From an uncultured Eubacteriales bacterium (GTDB lineage: Bacteria > Bacillota > Clostridia > Oscillospirales > Acutalibacteraceae), in NCBI GenBank assembly GCA_902491475.1, contig CABUHY010000003.1:70917-134916 (forward strand): 64,000 nt of DNA. The letters are read 5' to 3'. A model generated the notes under the pieces. It was not told the DNA's origin. It searched no databases and saw nothing but the letters and a program-made list of their open reading frames with translations. Positions 1 to 7,854 of the stretch are shown here, piece by piece; within the stretch, counting starts at the first letter, position 1; every line of letters starts with the position of its first letter. Both the position numbers and the translations under genes were made by a program.

Positions 1-100
1 CGACATTCTTATGGACCTTATCAAAATCTATATAATAACCATAGTCTGCAATACTATCACGAAAACCTAATAACCATTCGCTAAAATTTCTATTATTCAT
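1..100 (-). CDS. DpnII/MboI-family type II restriction endonuclease, N-terminal fragment
   Basis: Only the first 33 codons are in the window; the gene runs off the left edge. The start ATG is at 98-100 and has a good ribosome binding site (AAGGAG) that overlaps the stop of the methylase gene just upstream, so the two are translationally linked. The peptide reads NFSEWLLGFRDSIADYGYY, then IDFDKVHKNV. As I recall it, this resembles the opening of DpnII/MboI-type GATC endonucleases. Together with the upstream Dam-type methylase this forms a type II restriction-modification pair. GATC specificity is inferred, not shown. The catalytic part is outside the window, so integrity is unknown. Confidence 0.65.
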   Translation of the reverse strand, partial: MNNRNFSEWLLGFRDSIADYGYYIDFDKVHKNV

Positions 101-111
101 TTCTAATCTCC

Positions 112-1182
112 TTAAAAATTGCTGATAAGCAATTCCTTAATTTTTCCCCTTGCTTCACTATTACAATTAATCATTCGAGTTGCTTCAACTCGCTTAATTT
201 TATGCGCAGAATAGATGTTGTCAAAGAAGTCATCATCTGTATTTGAGTTCTTCGGATCAGAATTGCTCATTACAATTTTAGCACCTTTTTTATCCATGTC
301 ATCAACAAATCGTGCAAGCTCAATCTGTGCATCATCATTAAACAAATTTTCGGTATATGCAGTAAAACTTGCTGTATCTGTAATAGGTCTGTACGGGGGA
401 TCAAAATACACAAAAGTATTTTCGTCAATAAAGTCAGCCGACTCTCTGTAATCACCACATACAATATTAACTCTTTGTAACTTCTCCGATACTGCTCTGA
501 GGTTGTTTTCATCGCAAATCATAGGATTTTTATATGCTCCCATAGGAACGTTAAACAACCCTTTTTTGTTCACTCGGAAAAGACCGTTGAAACAGGTTTT
601 ATTAAGAAAAATCATCAATGCCGCTTTTTCGATATTGATGTTCTCATTTCCATTGACCTTTAAATCATTAAAACGTTCACGCTTTTCCATATAATATGCT
701 TTGCGATTTTCCGTATCTAACGGAATAAAATCGTTCTGTATAGCGTGAAGCATTTCGATTAGTACATCAATATCATCACGAATAATTCGATAAGTATTGA
801 TAAGTTCAGCGTTAATGTCACTGATATAAACTTCATCTAAATCATATTTACTAAGTATATCAAACAAAACAGCCCCGCCACCAACAAACGGCTCGGCATA
901 TTTTGTGATTTTCCGGCTATCAAAAGGATAGTAGTGCTCGATCTCTTTAAGGAGCTGACCTTTGCCGCCTGCCCATTTCAAGAAAGGTTTAACCGCTTTT
1001 TCATCAGTTTTACTATATCGTGTACTTCTTGCATCTATCGGTTTTTCTGCCGAAGTAGGTATAATCCACATATTACCGACCATAGTTGCTTCTTTTATTC
1101 TTTGTTCTGAGCACAAAACCGCCACTCTTCTTTGGGAAATACCCCATTTATCAGCGGCTTCTCTTGCAGACATAAATTCCAT
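112..1182 (-). CDS. DNA adenine N6-methyltransferase (Dam/M.DpnII class, D12) with N-terminal DNA-binding domain
   Basis: The 356-residue protein methylates adenine in duplex DNA, probably GATC, to protect the host from the adjacent DpnII-like nuclease. Residues 1-50 look like a winged-helix/excisionase-type fold (SAREAADKWGISQRRV). From residue 65 the Dam motifs follow in order: FLKWAGGKGQLL (cofactor), PFVGGGAVLFD (motif I), NKTCFNGLFRVNKKG, and the catalytic VYFDPPY (motif IV, DPPY). Length without the leader domain is usual for Dam (about 280). It has its own sigma-A promoter, and an AGGAG ribosome site precedes the ATG. The first gene of a two-gene R-M operon, it would be made before the nuclease. 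The family call is firm; the recognition site is inferred. Confidence 0.9.
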   Translation of the reverse strand: MEFMSAREAADKWGISQRRVAVLCSEQRIKEATMVGNMWIIPTSAEKPIDARSTRYSKTDEKAVKPFLKWAGGKGQLLKEIEHYYPFDSRKITKYAEPFVGGGAVLFDILSKYDLDEVYISDINAELINTYRIIRDDIDVLIEMLHAIQNDFIPLDTENRKAYYMEKRERFNDLKVNGNENINIEKAALMIFLNKTCFNGLFRVNKKGLFNVPMGAYKNPMICDENNLRAVSEKLQRVNIVCGDYRESADFIDENTFVYFDPPYRPITDTASFTAYTENLFNDDAQIELARFVDDMDKKGAKIVMSNSDPKNSNTDDDFFDNIYSAHKIKRVEATRMINCNSEARGKIKELLISNF

Positions 1183-1220
1183 ACCAAGCTCCTGTTCCTA
1201 TACCATGTATCATTAATTAT

Positions 1221-1249
1221 ATTATATTCTAAATCTCGAATAATAGCAA
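1221..1249 (-). promoter_or_regulatory. Sigma-A promoter of the Dam-type methylase operon
   Basis: On the minus strand TTGCTA (1249-1244) and a perfect TATAAT (1226-1221) are 17 bp apart, about 40 bp upstream of the methylase ATG. No operator-like palindrome was noticed beside it. Confidence 0.65.
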
Positions 1250-1354
1250 TATCATATTTAACGACAGATGTATATTTTCAGAAATTTCTTCATGCTGTCA
1301 TAAAATTATAGGTTCTCAAAGAAAAACTAAAAAACGACTAATTGAGCAAAAGAA

Positions 1355-1393
1355 AAAGAGCTATCAGACTTTCAAAAAATCTGATAGCTCTTT
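1355..1393. terminator. Hairpin terminator at the right end of element X
   Basis: Perfect 14-bp arms AAAGAGCTATCAGA (1355-1368) and their complement (1380-1393) enclose an A-rich loop, with A/T tracts on both sides. It occupies the same place as the hairpins at 11331 and 23956 in the other elements, insulating the element from the flanking gene. Confidence 0.8.
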
Positions 1394-1415
1394 ACTTTTA
1401 CAATAATTCAAATAA

Positions 1416-1504
1416 TGTTGCCATTTTGTTGCCACAGAGGGCTTCAAAGTGGCAACAAAGCCTGTATTTCGGGCTTTGTTAAGTGCCGTGGATTATTCCC
1501 ACTC
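1416..1504. other. Attachment site (right end of X joined to left end of A)
   Basis: The 13-bp core ATTATTCCCACTC at 1492-1504 matches the last codons of guaA. To its left are two direct TTGCCA-type arm repeats (1416-1436) and an inverted copy (GTGGCAAC, about 1449-1456). An identical pair of direct repeats lies at 11620-11640 at the left end of element B. Core identity is seen directly; the role as recombinase arm sites is inferred from position and repetition. Confidence 0.75.
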
Positions 1505-1726
1505 CTAAGTGTAAAATAAATTTTAACTGTTTTTGTTTAGGAATTTTAACTTGATTTGCTTTAATTTGGTACAAATTATCTCAATTCTATGAGGTATTTC
1601 TGCTTTTGCTATCAAATAGCTATCACTTGGATGCTATCACTTTTTCAGGTATATTTTATTTACAGTTTTTAAATTCCATGATAACATTAATCGTAAATTG
1701 CACTATACTGCTTTCAACTAATTTAT
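1505..1726. other. Left end of element A with recombinase arm repeats
   Basis: No gene is seen. Three direct repeats, TGCTATCA (1607-1614), AGCTATCA (1618-1625) and TGCTATCA (1632-1639), match the repeats at the right ends of A (11430-11448) and B (24059-24077). They are probable arm-type binding sites of the tyrosine integrase. The rest is A+T-rich and presumably also holds the 3' end of the gajB transcript; I see no clear terminator. Confidence 0.6.
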
Positions 1727-3067
1727 TTAAGAAAATTTGTTTAAATATTTTAGAATATATTCCTTTCCATACTTATTTTCAACTTCCTTTGCTATTAACA
1801 ATGTAATATCTTTTAAAGAGCGTGTTAATGCAACATATAATTTATTTTTAGTTTTATTCTTTTCTTTCTTTTCTTGGAAAAGGTAACTAGCCAAATCGTT
1901 TGTAAGAACAAACAGACAGTTATACCCTTCCTGTCCCTTTATGCTCTCAATTGATGGAACGTAAATACCACTACTATCTACACAAGCGGAAAGTTTCATT
2001 GCATTACAAATTCTGGCATATTGTGCAGAAGAAAATCGTACAGAAGGAAAAACTTCTCTTAATGTTTTATTTTCATCTAAGTTCTTTTCATTAACAAATA
2101 GCAGCTTGTTTGCATAAAAATATGCCGCATTTGATAATGCATTCTCATCTTTATCTGGAAATTTTTCTTTTAATACTATTTCTAATTCATAAAATAAAGT
2201 TTCATTTTCAAAAGAAGTAGAGCTTTTCTGAGTATTGAAAATTGAATTTTTTTGAGAGATATATTTTAAATCAAAATTTGAGGAATCAATAAAGGAAGAA
2301 AGATTTATATCACTTTCAAAAACAACTCCTATTTTCCCATTTGATTTTTCAGAATTTTGCTTTTGTAAATCATCAACAATGGAATTTGAAAGACTTATGT
2401 GGTTATTAGGGCACCTATGACAAATATTAATATATTCAATATTTTCCTCATATTTTAAAATCAATTCATCAAGTTTACCAAATCCTTTTAAATCTTGCTT
2501 AGGGTCTCCCACAATATTAATATCAATACCAAGTTTAATAAATTCATTTAATATTTCAAAAACATCATTATCGATATCTTGCGCTTCATCAATAAATATT
2601 TTTTCGCAGTATTGAAAAAATGCACCTTGAATAATTTTCCTTGCTTTCTTAATAGCTGATGTATCATTATATTTTTTTACAAAAACCCACTTTGCACGTT
2701 GAGGAATTGCTTTTACATGCAAAGTATCATTTTTATCAAGTTCATTAATTTTATAATTCGACAATTTATGATCTGATGGTAATTCAATAGAAGAAATTTT
2801 TTTATAGTCTTTATTAAATAATAAAAAATAATACGGTTTAATGATTTCTTGATATAAAAAAGAATGTATTGTACTAATCTTTATCCTATTTGGAATACAA
2901 CCAAATTTTGATTTTATTCTTTCTTTAATATTATCAGAAGCGTTATTGGTAAAGGCAATACAGTAAATGTTTCGATGTGGTAGAGAATTATTATATGACT
3001 CAATTATCGAATTTGACATGCTTGTTGTTTTTCCGGCTCCTGCACCAGCCACTTTTATATTCACCAT
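1727..3067 (-). CDS. gajB: Gabija protein GajB (UvrD/Rep-like helicase)
   Basis: This 446-residue SF1 helicase-type NTPase partners the OLD nuclease encoded immediately upstream. Visible motifs: Walker A VAGAGAGKTTS (residues 6-16), IAFTNNAS (motif Ia), STIHSF, Walker B FIDEAQDID (about 158), GDPKQ (motif III, about 187), the motif V region SIKGQEGYN (about 369) and VALTRS (motif VI, about 408). In known Gabija systems GajB senses or processes DNA ends and nucleotides and activates GajA; that role is taken from the family. It is slightly short for GajB (about 490 in the reference system as I recall). The ATG lies one base after the gajA stop, so translation is coupled. Alternative reading: a UvrD partner of a class 2 OLD system, which is essentially the same thing. 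Confidence 0.85.
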   Translation of the reverse strand: MVNIKVAGAGAGKTTSMSNSIIESYNNSLPHRNIYCIAFTNNASDNIKERIKSKFGCIPNRIKISTIHSFLYQEIIKPYYFLLFNKDYKKISSIELPSDHKLSNYKINELDKNDTLHVKAIPQRAKWVFVKKYNDTSAIKKARKIIQGAFFQYCEKIFIDEAQDIDNDVFEILNEFIKLGIDINIVGDPKQDLKGFGKLDELILKYEENIEYINICHRCPNNHISLSNSIVDDLQKQNSEKSNGKIGVVFESDINLSSFIDSSNFDLKYISQKNSIFNTQKSSTSFENETLFYELEIVLKEKFPDKDENALSNAAYFYANKLLFVNEKNLDENKTLREVFPSVRFSSAQYARICNAMKLSACVDSSGIYVPSIESIKGQEGYNCLFVLTNDLASYLFQEKKEKNKTKNKLYVALTRSLKDITLLIAKEVENKYGKEYILKYLNKFS

Positions 3068-3068
3068 A

Positions 3069-4826
3069 CTATTTTTTACCCGTTATCATAAAATCAATTA
3101 TTTTCTGTATATGCTGTGGTAGTTCCAAATTTTCTAAATAACCTGAAGACAAATCTTTACATATTTCTAACATCGCGTAGGATTTATTTTTTCTCCAATC
3201 ATCAGATAACTGCTCTTTAGATAAAATATTCCAACCAAATTTTTCTCCATATTTTTCTTTAAGGATTTCATAATTTCCATTTGTATTCACGATCTCAGGT
3301 TCTAAAGTATACGCTCTTGTAGTTTTGACACAAACTTCAGGATATTTATTGTAAACCTCATGTTCCTTTTTTGCCGCAGGTTCGTCGTCATAATCCCTTA
3401 CAATACCCAATCTGTTTGAGCTTCCACTATTGATTTTGAGCCATAAATCAATAATTCGTTTAAATCCTTTATGAAATGAGATGACTTCTATATCATTTAA
3501 TTCCTTTTTAGAATCCAAGTAGGAACGTATAAATAATTCTTCCGTCAATCCCTCTACTAAAATACACTTTTTTGCATAAAACAATTTGAATAGATCTAAA
3601 TTCGGATTTTTCGATAAATAATTTATTTCTTCATCATTAAACTCTGCTTTTATAGAGTATGCATTTCCTCCACTCATTAAAATAACATTTTTAAGTTTTA
3701 ACTTATCGATCAATTCAGTGTTATGTGTGGAATAAAATAATTGCAAATCACCATTTTTACTCGTAATTGCTTTTATAAAACTTGCAACAAGTCTAATATT
3801 ATTTATACACAAATGTGCTTCTGGTTCTTCTACAGTTAATATATTGAATACCGCATCACTATCTTTTTCAATTAATGAGTTAATTAAAACCATCAATAAT
3901 ATTAAATTACGCTGTCCTAACCCCTGCATTGATAAATTTTCACTGTCATAACCAAGACGAACACTATTGAAAATAGAACTTACAGCAGGCATATTAGGCA
4001 AGATGTTTATTTTTTGAAAAAAATCTGACGCATTTTCTAATTCGGAATATTCTTGCCAATTAATTAAAGAATCAATATTTGTAATTTTTTTCAGCGTATC
4101 AAAAAAATGTGAATATTCTTTTTCAACTTCTATTTTGTCCCCGTCCTTAAGTTTGGCCTGTAAAATTTTCACCAAAGATTTAGAGCCCAATTTTTCGTTT
4201 GATTTAGAAAATTCATCACGTTCTGCCATTAAAGAGGTATATTTAAATTGCTTTAAAATATCATAAGAAATTGATCCTCTGTTAGGCACACCGATTGAAT
4301 ATTTATATAGTTCAATTGGTAGCAAATTCAGTTTTAACTCATTTACTGTCTTTGAATTTATTTCCTCACTCATTAATACACCTTTTATTGCTTTATAAAA
4401 GTCTAAATCGTTGGCAGGGGCAAATTCATAGTAAAGTCCATAACTTATATTCCCTTCACTTATCTCGTAACCAAGTTCTTTGACATAATACAGCTCTTTT
4501 TTCTTAGGTATTATATTCACTTCAATTTTAATTTTGGGTATTTGTTTTTTAAAATCTTCTAAAGTGACTTTATCTGTAAGGATAGATTCTTTATTGTCAA
4601 TTAAAAACTGATAGTAGTCGTTTTTGGCACTATTGTTTATATCAAACCAAGTCAAATTTTTTCCTACATAAGCAATTTCATCTGCTAAAAAAGGTAAAGT
4701 AATCGCCTTTAACAAATTACTTTTACCACTATTATTACTTCCTATTATTGTAACGGTTTGTGCCAATTCTACATCAATATTTCTTAAATTTCGATAATTT
4801 GATATTTTTACATTTGAGATATACAT
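3069..4826 (-). CDS. gajA: Gabija protein GajA (OLD-family ATPase-TOPRIM endonuclease)
   Basis: The 585-residue protein has an N-terminal ABC/SMC-like ATPase: NVKISNYRNLRNIDVEL, Walker A GSNNSGKSNLL (about residues 29-39), a signature region LSMQGLGQRN (about 298) and Walker B ILTVEEPEAHL (about 328). A C-terminal TOPRIM nuclease follows, with the glutamate in CILVEGLTEE (about 419) and the acidic RDYDDEP (about 478). Length fits GajA closely. GajA nicks DNA when nucleotide pools fall during phage infection, according to work on the family. It is the first gene of the gajA-gajB operon, with an AAGGAG site before the ATG. It is transcribed away from the controller gene at 4915, and their shared intergenic region carries the repeated operator. 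Base composition is A+T-rich like the rest of the element. Confidence 0.9.
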   Translation of the reverse strand: MYISNVKISNYRNLRNIDVELAQTVTIIGSNNSGKSNLLKAITLPFLADEIAYVGKNLTWFDINNSAKNDYYQFLIDNKESILTDKVTLEDFKKQIPKIKIEVNIIPKKKELYYVKELGYEISEGNISYGLYYEFAPANDLDFYKAIKGVLMSEEINSKTVNELKLNLLPIELYKYSIGVPNRGSISYDILKQFKYTSLMAERDEFSKSNEKLGSKSLVKILQAKLKDGDKIEVEKEYSHFFDTLKKITNIDSLINWQEYSELENASDFFQKINILPNMPAVSSIFNSVRLGYDSENLSMQGLGQRNLILLMVLINSLIEKDSDAVFNILTVEEPEAHLCINNIRLVASFIKAITSKNGDLQLFYSTHNTELIDKLKLKNVILMSGGNAYSIKAEFNDEEINYLSKNPNLDLFKLFYAKKCILVEGLTEELFIRSYLDSKKELNDIEVISFHKGFKRIIDLWLKINSGSSNRLGIVRDYDDEPAAKKEHEVYNKYPEVCVKTTRAYTLEPEIVNTNGNYEILKEKYGEKFGWNILSKEQLSDDWRKNKSYAMLEICKDLSSGYLENLELPQHIQKIIDFMITGKK

Positions 4827-4848
4827 CTGATTTCTCCTTAAATTAGTC

Positions 4849-4891
4849 GACTTATTGTATGTAGACTTTTTGTATTCAACTTTATTATACT
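4849..4891. promoter_or_regulatory. Divergent promoter region with direct-repeat operator (gajA / controller)
   Basis: Two 12-bp direct repeats, GACTTATTGTAT (4849-4860) and GACTTTTTGTAT (4864-4875), are 15 bp apart. The same arrangement occurs at 13818-13844 before the second controller. On the plus strand a weak TAGACT (4862-4867), 18-bp spacer and TATACT (4886-4891) precede the controller gene. On the minus strand TTGAAT (4879-4874) and AATAAG (4856-4851), 17 bp apart, could serve gajA. The repeats overlap both promoters, as expected for a C-protein that activates and represses. Repeats are seen; the regulator is inferred. Confidence 0.6.
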
Positions 4892-4914
4892 ATATACTAT
4901 GGAGGATTGCAACT

Positions 4915-5124
4915 ATGGATATTATTAAAGTATTTGGCGATAATTTGAGAAAATATCGCACTGCAATGGGAATATCGCAAGAGGCATTTGCCGAAAAATG
5001 CGGTATGCACCGTACATATATTAGTGCTATTGAATGTTATCGAAGAAGTATTTCTCTTGAGAATATTCAGCGAATTGCAGATGCACTTGAAATTGAAACA
5101 TATAAATTATTTTTGGAGGAATAA
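4915..5124 (+). CDS. C-type controller protein, XRE-family helix-turn-helix (copy 1)
   Basis: The 69-residue protein is a compact five-helix HTH: residues 8-27 NLRKYRTAMGISQEAFAEKC and recognition helix MHRTYISAIECYRRSIS, ending LEIETYKLFLEE. Length and layout match restriction-modification C proteins. An in-frame ATG upstream at 4855 exists, but GGAGG at 4901-4905 is correctly placed for ATG 4915, and copy 2 shares this start. The putative nuclease gene begins two bases after the stop, so controller and nuclease are co-transcribed, the usual C-R arrangement that delays the nuclease. It differs from copy 2 (13884) at only three positions, so each could act on the other's operator. Function is inferred from family and layout. 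Confidence 0.85.
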   Translation: MDIIKVFGDNLRKYRTAMGISQEAFAEKCGMHRTYISAIECYRRSISLENIQRIADALEIETYKLFLEE

Positions 5125-5126
5125 AT

Positions 5127-5972
5127 ATGGAACATAGAAATAGAGCCACAGGTTGGCAATACGCAAAGCTGTCAGGACACAAAAATGAGGATTTAGTAAA
5201 AATACGCTTAGATACTGATGAGGTTTTCGCAACTTCCTTACTAAAAAGAATAGATAGACCTCATTCCCATATTGTTCGTACAACAATTGGTGGATTACAC
5301 GAAACAAATGTCCCAAGTGTCAACGGTAGAAAAACAAAGTCCAAAACTGACTTGAAAGTATATCTTGATACAGATGAAGTAGTTAATGTATCTATCAAGA
5401 AGAGTCTTGGTGGACAAGTATATTTTGTTAGAGCCGGACTTTTTATTGATACATTTGAAAAACAGTTTAACACTGAGATTTCAGCTGATGTCCAAAGAGC
5501 AATTAATCTATTTTGGGCGGCATCCGATGATGCAGTCGATATTATCGAGCATTATGGTGACAGAACCATTCAAAAAGATTATGACCTTCAACTAAGGCAC
5601 AAAAGTTTAAATGCAACAACTTTAAAATCTTTTGACGAACATCTATATTCCGTTTTACTTGAATGGTTTACTGAAAATGCATACGAACTTGCAAAATTGT
5701 CATTTTCTATGGGTGCAGTTCGTGACAGCGATGAATGGTCTGATTTTGTATGGTACATAAATCTACTTGGGGAAAATGATACCAAAGATATTTTCTTTAT
5801 CGAAGACATCTGTAATGCTGTTCAAGATGTCGCAATCAGTGAAACATATTATGGATCATCTTATGGTGGAACTACCATTCAACTTCCTTTTGGATTTGTA
5901 CAATGGCATCAAGGACAACTGCAATTTCATCACAACTATGAAAAAATCTATAGACTTCTTAAAGGGGAATAA
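5127..5972 (+). CDS. Putative type II restriction endonuclease subunit 1
   Basis: I recognise no named family with certainty in this 281-residue protein. Residues 8-22 (ATGWQYAKLSGHKNE) resemble openings of several type II enzymes. A plausible PD-(D/E)xK core is KSKTDLKVYLDTDE followed by VVNVSIKKSLGGQVYF (about residues 71-100), with Asp and the Lys of IKK as candidate catalytic residues. It follows the controller gene by two bases and precedes a second nuclease-like gene by five. Facing it are two m5C methyltransferases. This is the layout of enzymes made of two different subunits that cut asymmetric sites (BbvCI, Bpu10I). The nuclease role is inferred from context and motif. Confidence 0.6.
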   Translation: MEHRNRATGWQYAKLSGHKNEDLVKIRLDTDEVFATSLLKRIDRPHSHIVRTTIGGLHETNVPSVNGRKTKSKTDLKVYLDTDEVVNVSIKKSLGGQVYFVRAGLFIDTFEKQFNTEISADVQRAINLFWAASDDAVDIIEHYGDRTIQKDYDLQLRHKSLNATTLKSFDEHLYSVLLEWFTENAYELAKLSFSMGAVRDSDEWSDFVWYINLLGENDTKDIFFIEDICNAVQDVAISETYYGSSYGGTTIQLPFGFVQWHQGQLQFHHNYEKIYRLLKGE

Positions 5973-5977
5973 TATAA

Positions 5978-6736
5978 ATGCCATTTGATAGTAGAAATTA
6001 TAGAAGAAAATTGGGCTTCACAAACCAAACAACATTAAAAAAGCATTTCAAAGCGACAGATATTGTATCTATTAATTGGGACAAAATCGAAAAATGCAAT
6101 CAAAGGCTAAAAGAAATATTTCAGGAAATTAACCAAGCAGTAAATCAAAGTGTACACTGGGAAAACTTGAGCCCTATACAAAATGAGATCGACAGTGCTT
6201 ATTTGGTTATGAAAGAAAACAATATTTTTCCTCGACTGAACAATAATGGAAGGTCTCCAGAGGATTTGTATTATAACTGGATGAGAGGCTATATCGTTTG
6301 TAAGTTTTTCACGCCAGCATTGTCAAAAATATTCGGGGTTCAAGAAGATTCCATTAAAACCGTTGGACACGACAGTTTGTCTGAAATCGAAACTTTTTCT
6401 AAATCTCCAGTTGCTGACTTAGAACTTGAAATTGACAGCAAAACAATTAGGCTTGAGATTCAATCTGGATATACTGGAGTAAATGATATAAAAGAACATA
6501 AGGTAAGGGAAGCTAAGCGAGCATATGAACAAGAACAAGTATACTCGTATGTTGTTCATTTTGATTTGTTTAATGGGACAATGGCAATAGTAGATATTAC
6601 AAACATTAATGACAATAGTGTCCACTGGGAAACTCGTTCTCAAATGGAAGGTCAGAAGGTTTTTGCTATTCCAAATGAAGCTTTCCGATGGTTCCTTCTT
6701 GATGATATCCCTAACTATCTAGACATACTGTACTGA
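5978..6736 (+). CDS. Putative type II restriction endonuclease subunit 2
   Basis: The 252-residue protein begins five bases after subunit 1 and is presumably co-translated with it. The N-terminal half is helical, with no motif I know. From residue 146 it reads PVADLELEID, then IRLEIQSGYTGVNDIKEHKV, which fits a PD-(D/E)xK strand pair with Asp, Glu and Gln replacing the usual Lys. Such a substitution is known in some type II enzymes, but here it may also mean a DNA-recognition subunit with a weakened active site. It ends at a terminator shared with the convergent methyltransferase operon. Alternative: a structural or specificity partner rather than a nuclease. Confidence 0.55.
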   Translation: MPFDSRNYRRKLGFTNQTTLKKHFKATDIVSINWDKIEKCNQRLKEIFQEINQAVNQSVHWENLSPIQNEIDSAYLVMKENNIFPRLNNNGRSPEDLYYNWMRGYIVCKFFTPALSKIFGVQEDSIKTVGHDSLSEIETFSKSPVADLELEIDSKTIRLEIQSGYTGVNDIKEHKVREAKRAYEQEQVYSYVVHFDLFNGTMAIVDITNINDNSVHWETRSQMEGQKVFAIPNEAFRWFLLDDIPNYLDILY

Positions 6737-6743
6737 CACTTAA

Positions 6744-6770
6744 ACGAAGCTGCTTAATTTGCAGCTTCGT
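6744..6770. terminator. Bidirectional terminator between nuclease and methyltransferase operons
   Basis: Perfect 10-bp arms ACGAAGCTGC (6744-6753) and GCAGCTTCGT (6761-6770) with a 7-base loop and flanking A/T runs. The hairpin includes the last codons of the methyltransferase at 6754 and serves both convergent operons. Confidence 0.85.
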
Positions 6771-7842
6771 ATTCTTTTAGTGCCTGAAGCATTTGTTTTG
6801 CTATTGCGACAGAAAGCAACGGAGGAACAGCATTACCAATTTCTAAACGCTTCATACCATCTGAGCCGTAAAACTTGTAATCATCAGGAAAACTTTGCAA
6901 GCGAGCCCCCTCTCTAATGGACATTGCCCTTGAATCCCTTGGGTGAATACATCTTGACGAAGAAGGACAAGCAAAGTTTCGTGTTATTGTTGTTGAAGGC
7001 TTATCCCACCATAATTTAGCATAGGTATTACCATAGCCACTTTTGGGACGAATATTTTCAGGCAAATCATCTTTAGACTCTCCATCCTTTAATGTTTGCA
7101 TTATTTTGATGAGATGTTCACCGTTTTTAGGCGCCTTGTGTTCTTCAACATACATATCATCATTTTTTCTGACAAATTTCAAAAACTCATTCGTAGCACT
7201 GGTGGCATAAATATTATTTTCTTCACCACTACTTAGCACCGGCAAATCTCCTATTGCCTCCTTCAGTGTAATATACGGTTTTAACCCGTCGCCGTGTGTT
7301 GGAGTAGGATATGCAAAATTGTTTTTCTCTTTAAATCCAACAAGAATAACTCTTTCTCGATGTTGAGGAACTCCATAATTTACCGCATCTAAAACTTTAT
7401 ATTTCAAATCATAGCCAAGTTCTTCAAATTCAGCTTGGATTTGTTTAAAAAGATTTCCTTTATTCATACTAAGCATTCCGGTGACATTTTCAAACACAAA
7501 TGCTTTAGGTTGCAGAATTTTCAAAATTCTTTTATACTGCATAAACAAGTTTGCTCTCTCATCATTTTGTCTTTTTCCAAGAGTTGAATATGATTGACAA
7601 GGAGGTCCGCCCACTACTATATCTATTTTTTCCCCATTTAGTGCCTGATTTAAAATATCTTCCGTCAGATCTTTTATATCACAATTTAACATTCTGACAT
7701 TAGGATGATTTAATTCATATGCAATAGAAATATCTTTTTCGATTTCATTTGCCGCTATAATATTAAATTGTGGAAGCATTGAAAAACCATAACTCAACCC
7801 ACCAACACCGGCAAACAAATCCATTACATTATATTGTCTCAT
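6754..7842 (-). CDS. DNA cytosine-5 methyltransferase (second of a pair)
   Basis: The 362-residue C5 methyltransferase has all main motifs: LFAGVGGLSYGF (motif I, residues 9-20), VVGGPPCQSYS with the catalytic Cys (motif IV, about 81), VFENVTGM (motif VI), QHRERVILVG (motif VIII) and GNAVPPLLS (motif X). The variable target-recognition region lies between about 200 and 310. It starts 12 bases after its sister methyltransferase, with which it shares no close sequence. Two different m5C enzymes in one operon suggest an asymmetric site in which each protects one strand. It is convergent with the two nuclease-like genes and read as part of a single type II system. Function is certain; the target sequence is unknown. 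Confidence 0.93.
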   Translation of the reverse strand: MRQYNVMDLFAGVGGLSYGFSMLPQFNIIAANEIEKDISIAYELNHPNVRMLNCDIKDLTEDILNQALNGEKIDIVVGGPPCQSYSTLGKRQNDERANLFMQYKRILKILQPKAFVFENVTGMLSMNKGNLFKQIQAEFEELGYDLKYKVLDAVNYGVPQHRERVILVGFKEKNNFAYPTPTHGDGLKPYITLKEAIGDLPVLSSGEENNIYATSATNEFLKFVRKNDDMYVEEHKAPKNGEHLIKIMQTLKDGESKDDLPENIRPKSGYGNTYAKLWWDKPSTTITRNFACPSSSRCIHPRDSRAMSIREGARLQSFPDDYKFYGSDGMKRLEIGNAVPPLLSVAIAKQMLQALKEYEAAN

Positions 7843-7854
7843 ATTTATTTTCTC

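Larger units (their letters stand above)
1..1504. mobile_element. Right end of integrative element X (extends left of the window)
   Basis: This stretch ends in a guaA-type core (1492-1504), as elements A and B do, and has the same terminator-arm repeat-core layout. It carries a DpnII-like restriction pair and no integrase near its right end, where A and B have theirs. Its arm repeats are of a TTGCCA type, unlike the TGCTATCA type of A. I infer an element that moves with help from elsewhere, or one whose integrase lies beyond the window edge. Confidence 0.6.

Noticed and set aside
1727..4826. PARIS (AriA/AriB) or a retron in place of Gabija
   Set aside because: The partner is a UvrD-type helicase with all SF1 motifs and the OLD protein has a TOPRIM domain; PARIS has a different ATPase partner, and no reverse transcriptase is present.
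4855..4914. Longer N-terminus for the controller protein
   Set aside because: It would run through the operator and promoter; GGAGG is placed for ATG 4915, and copy 2 shows the same start.
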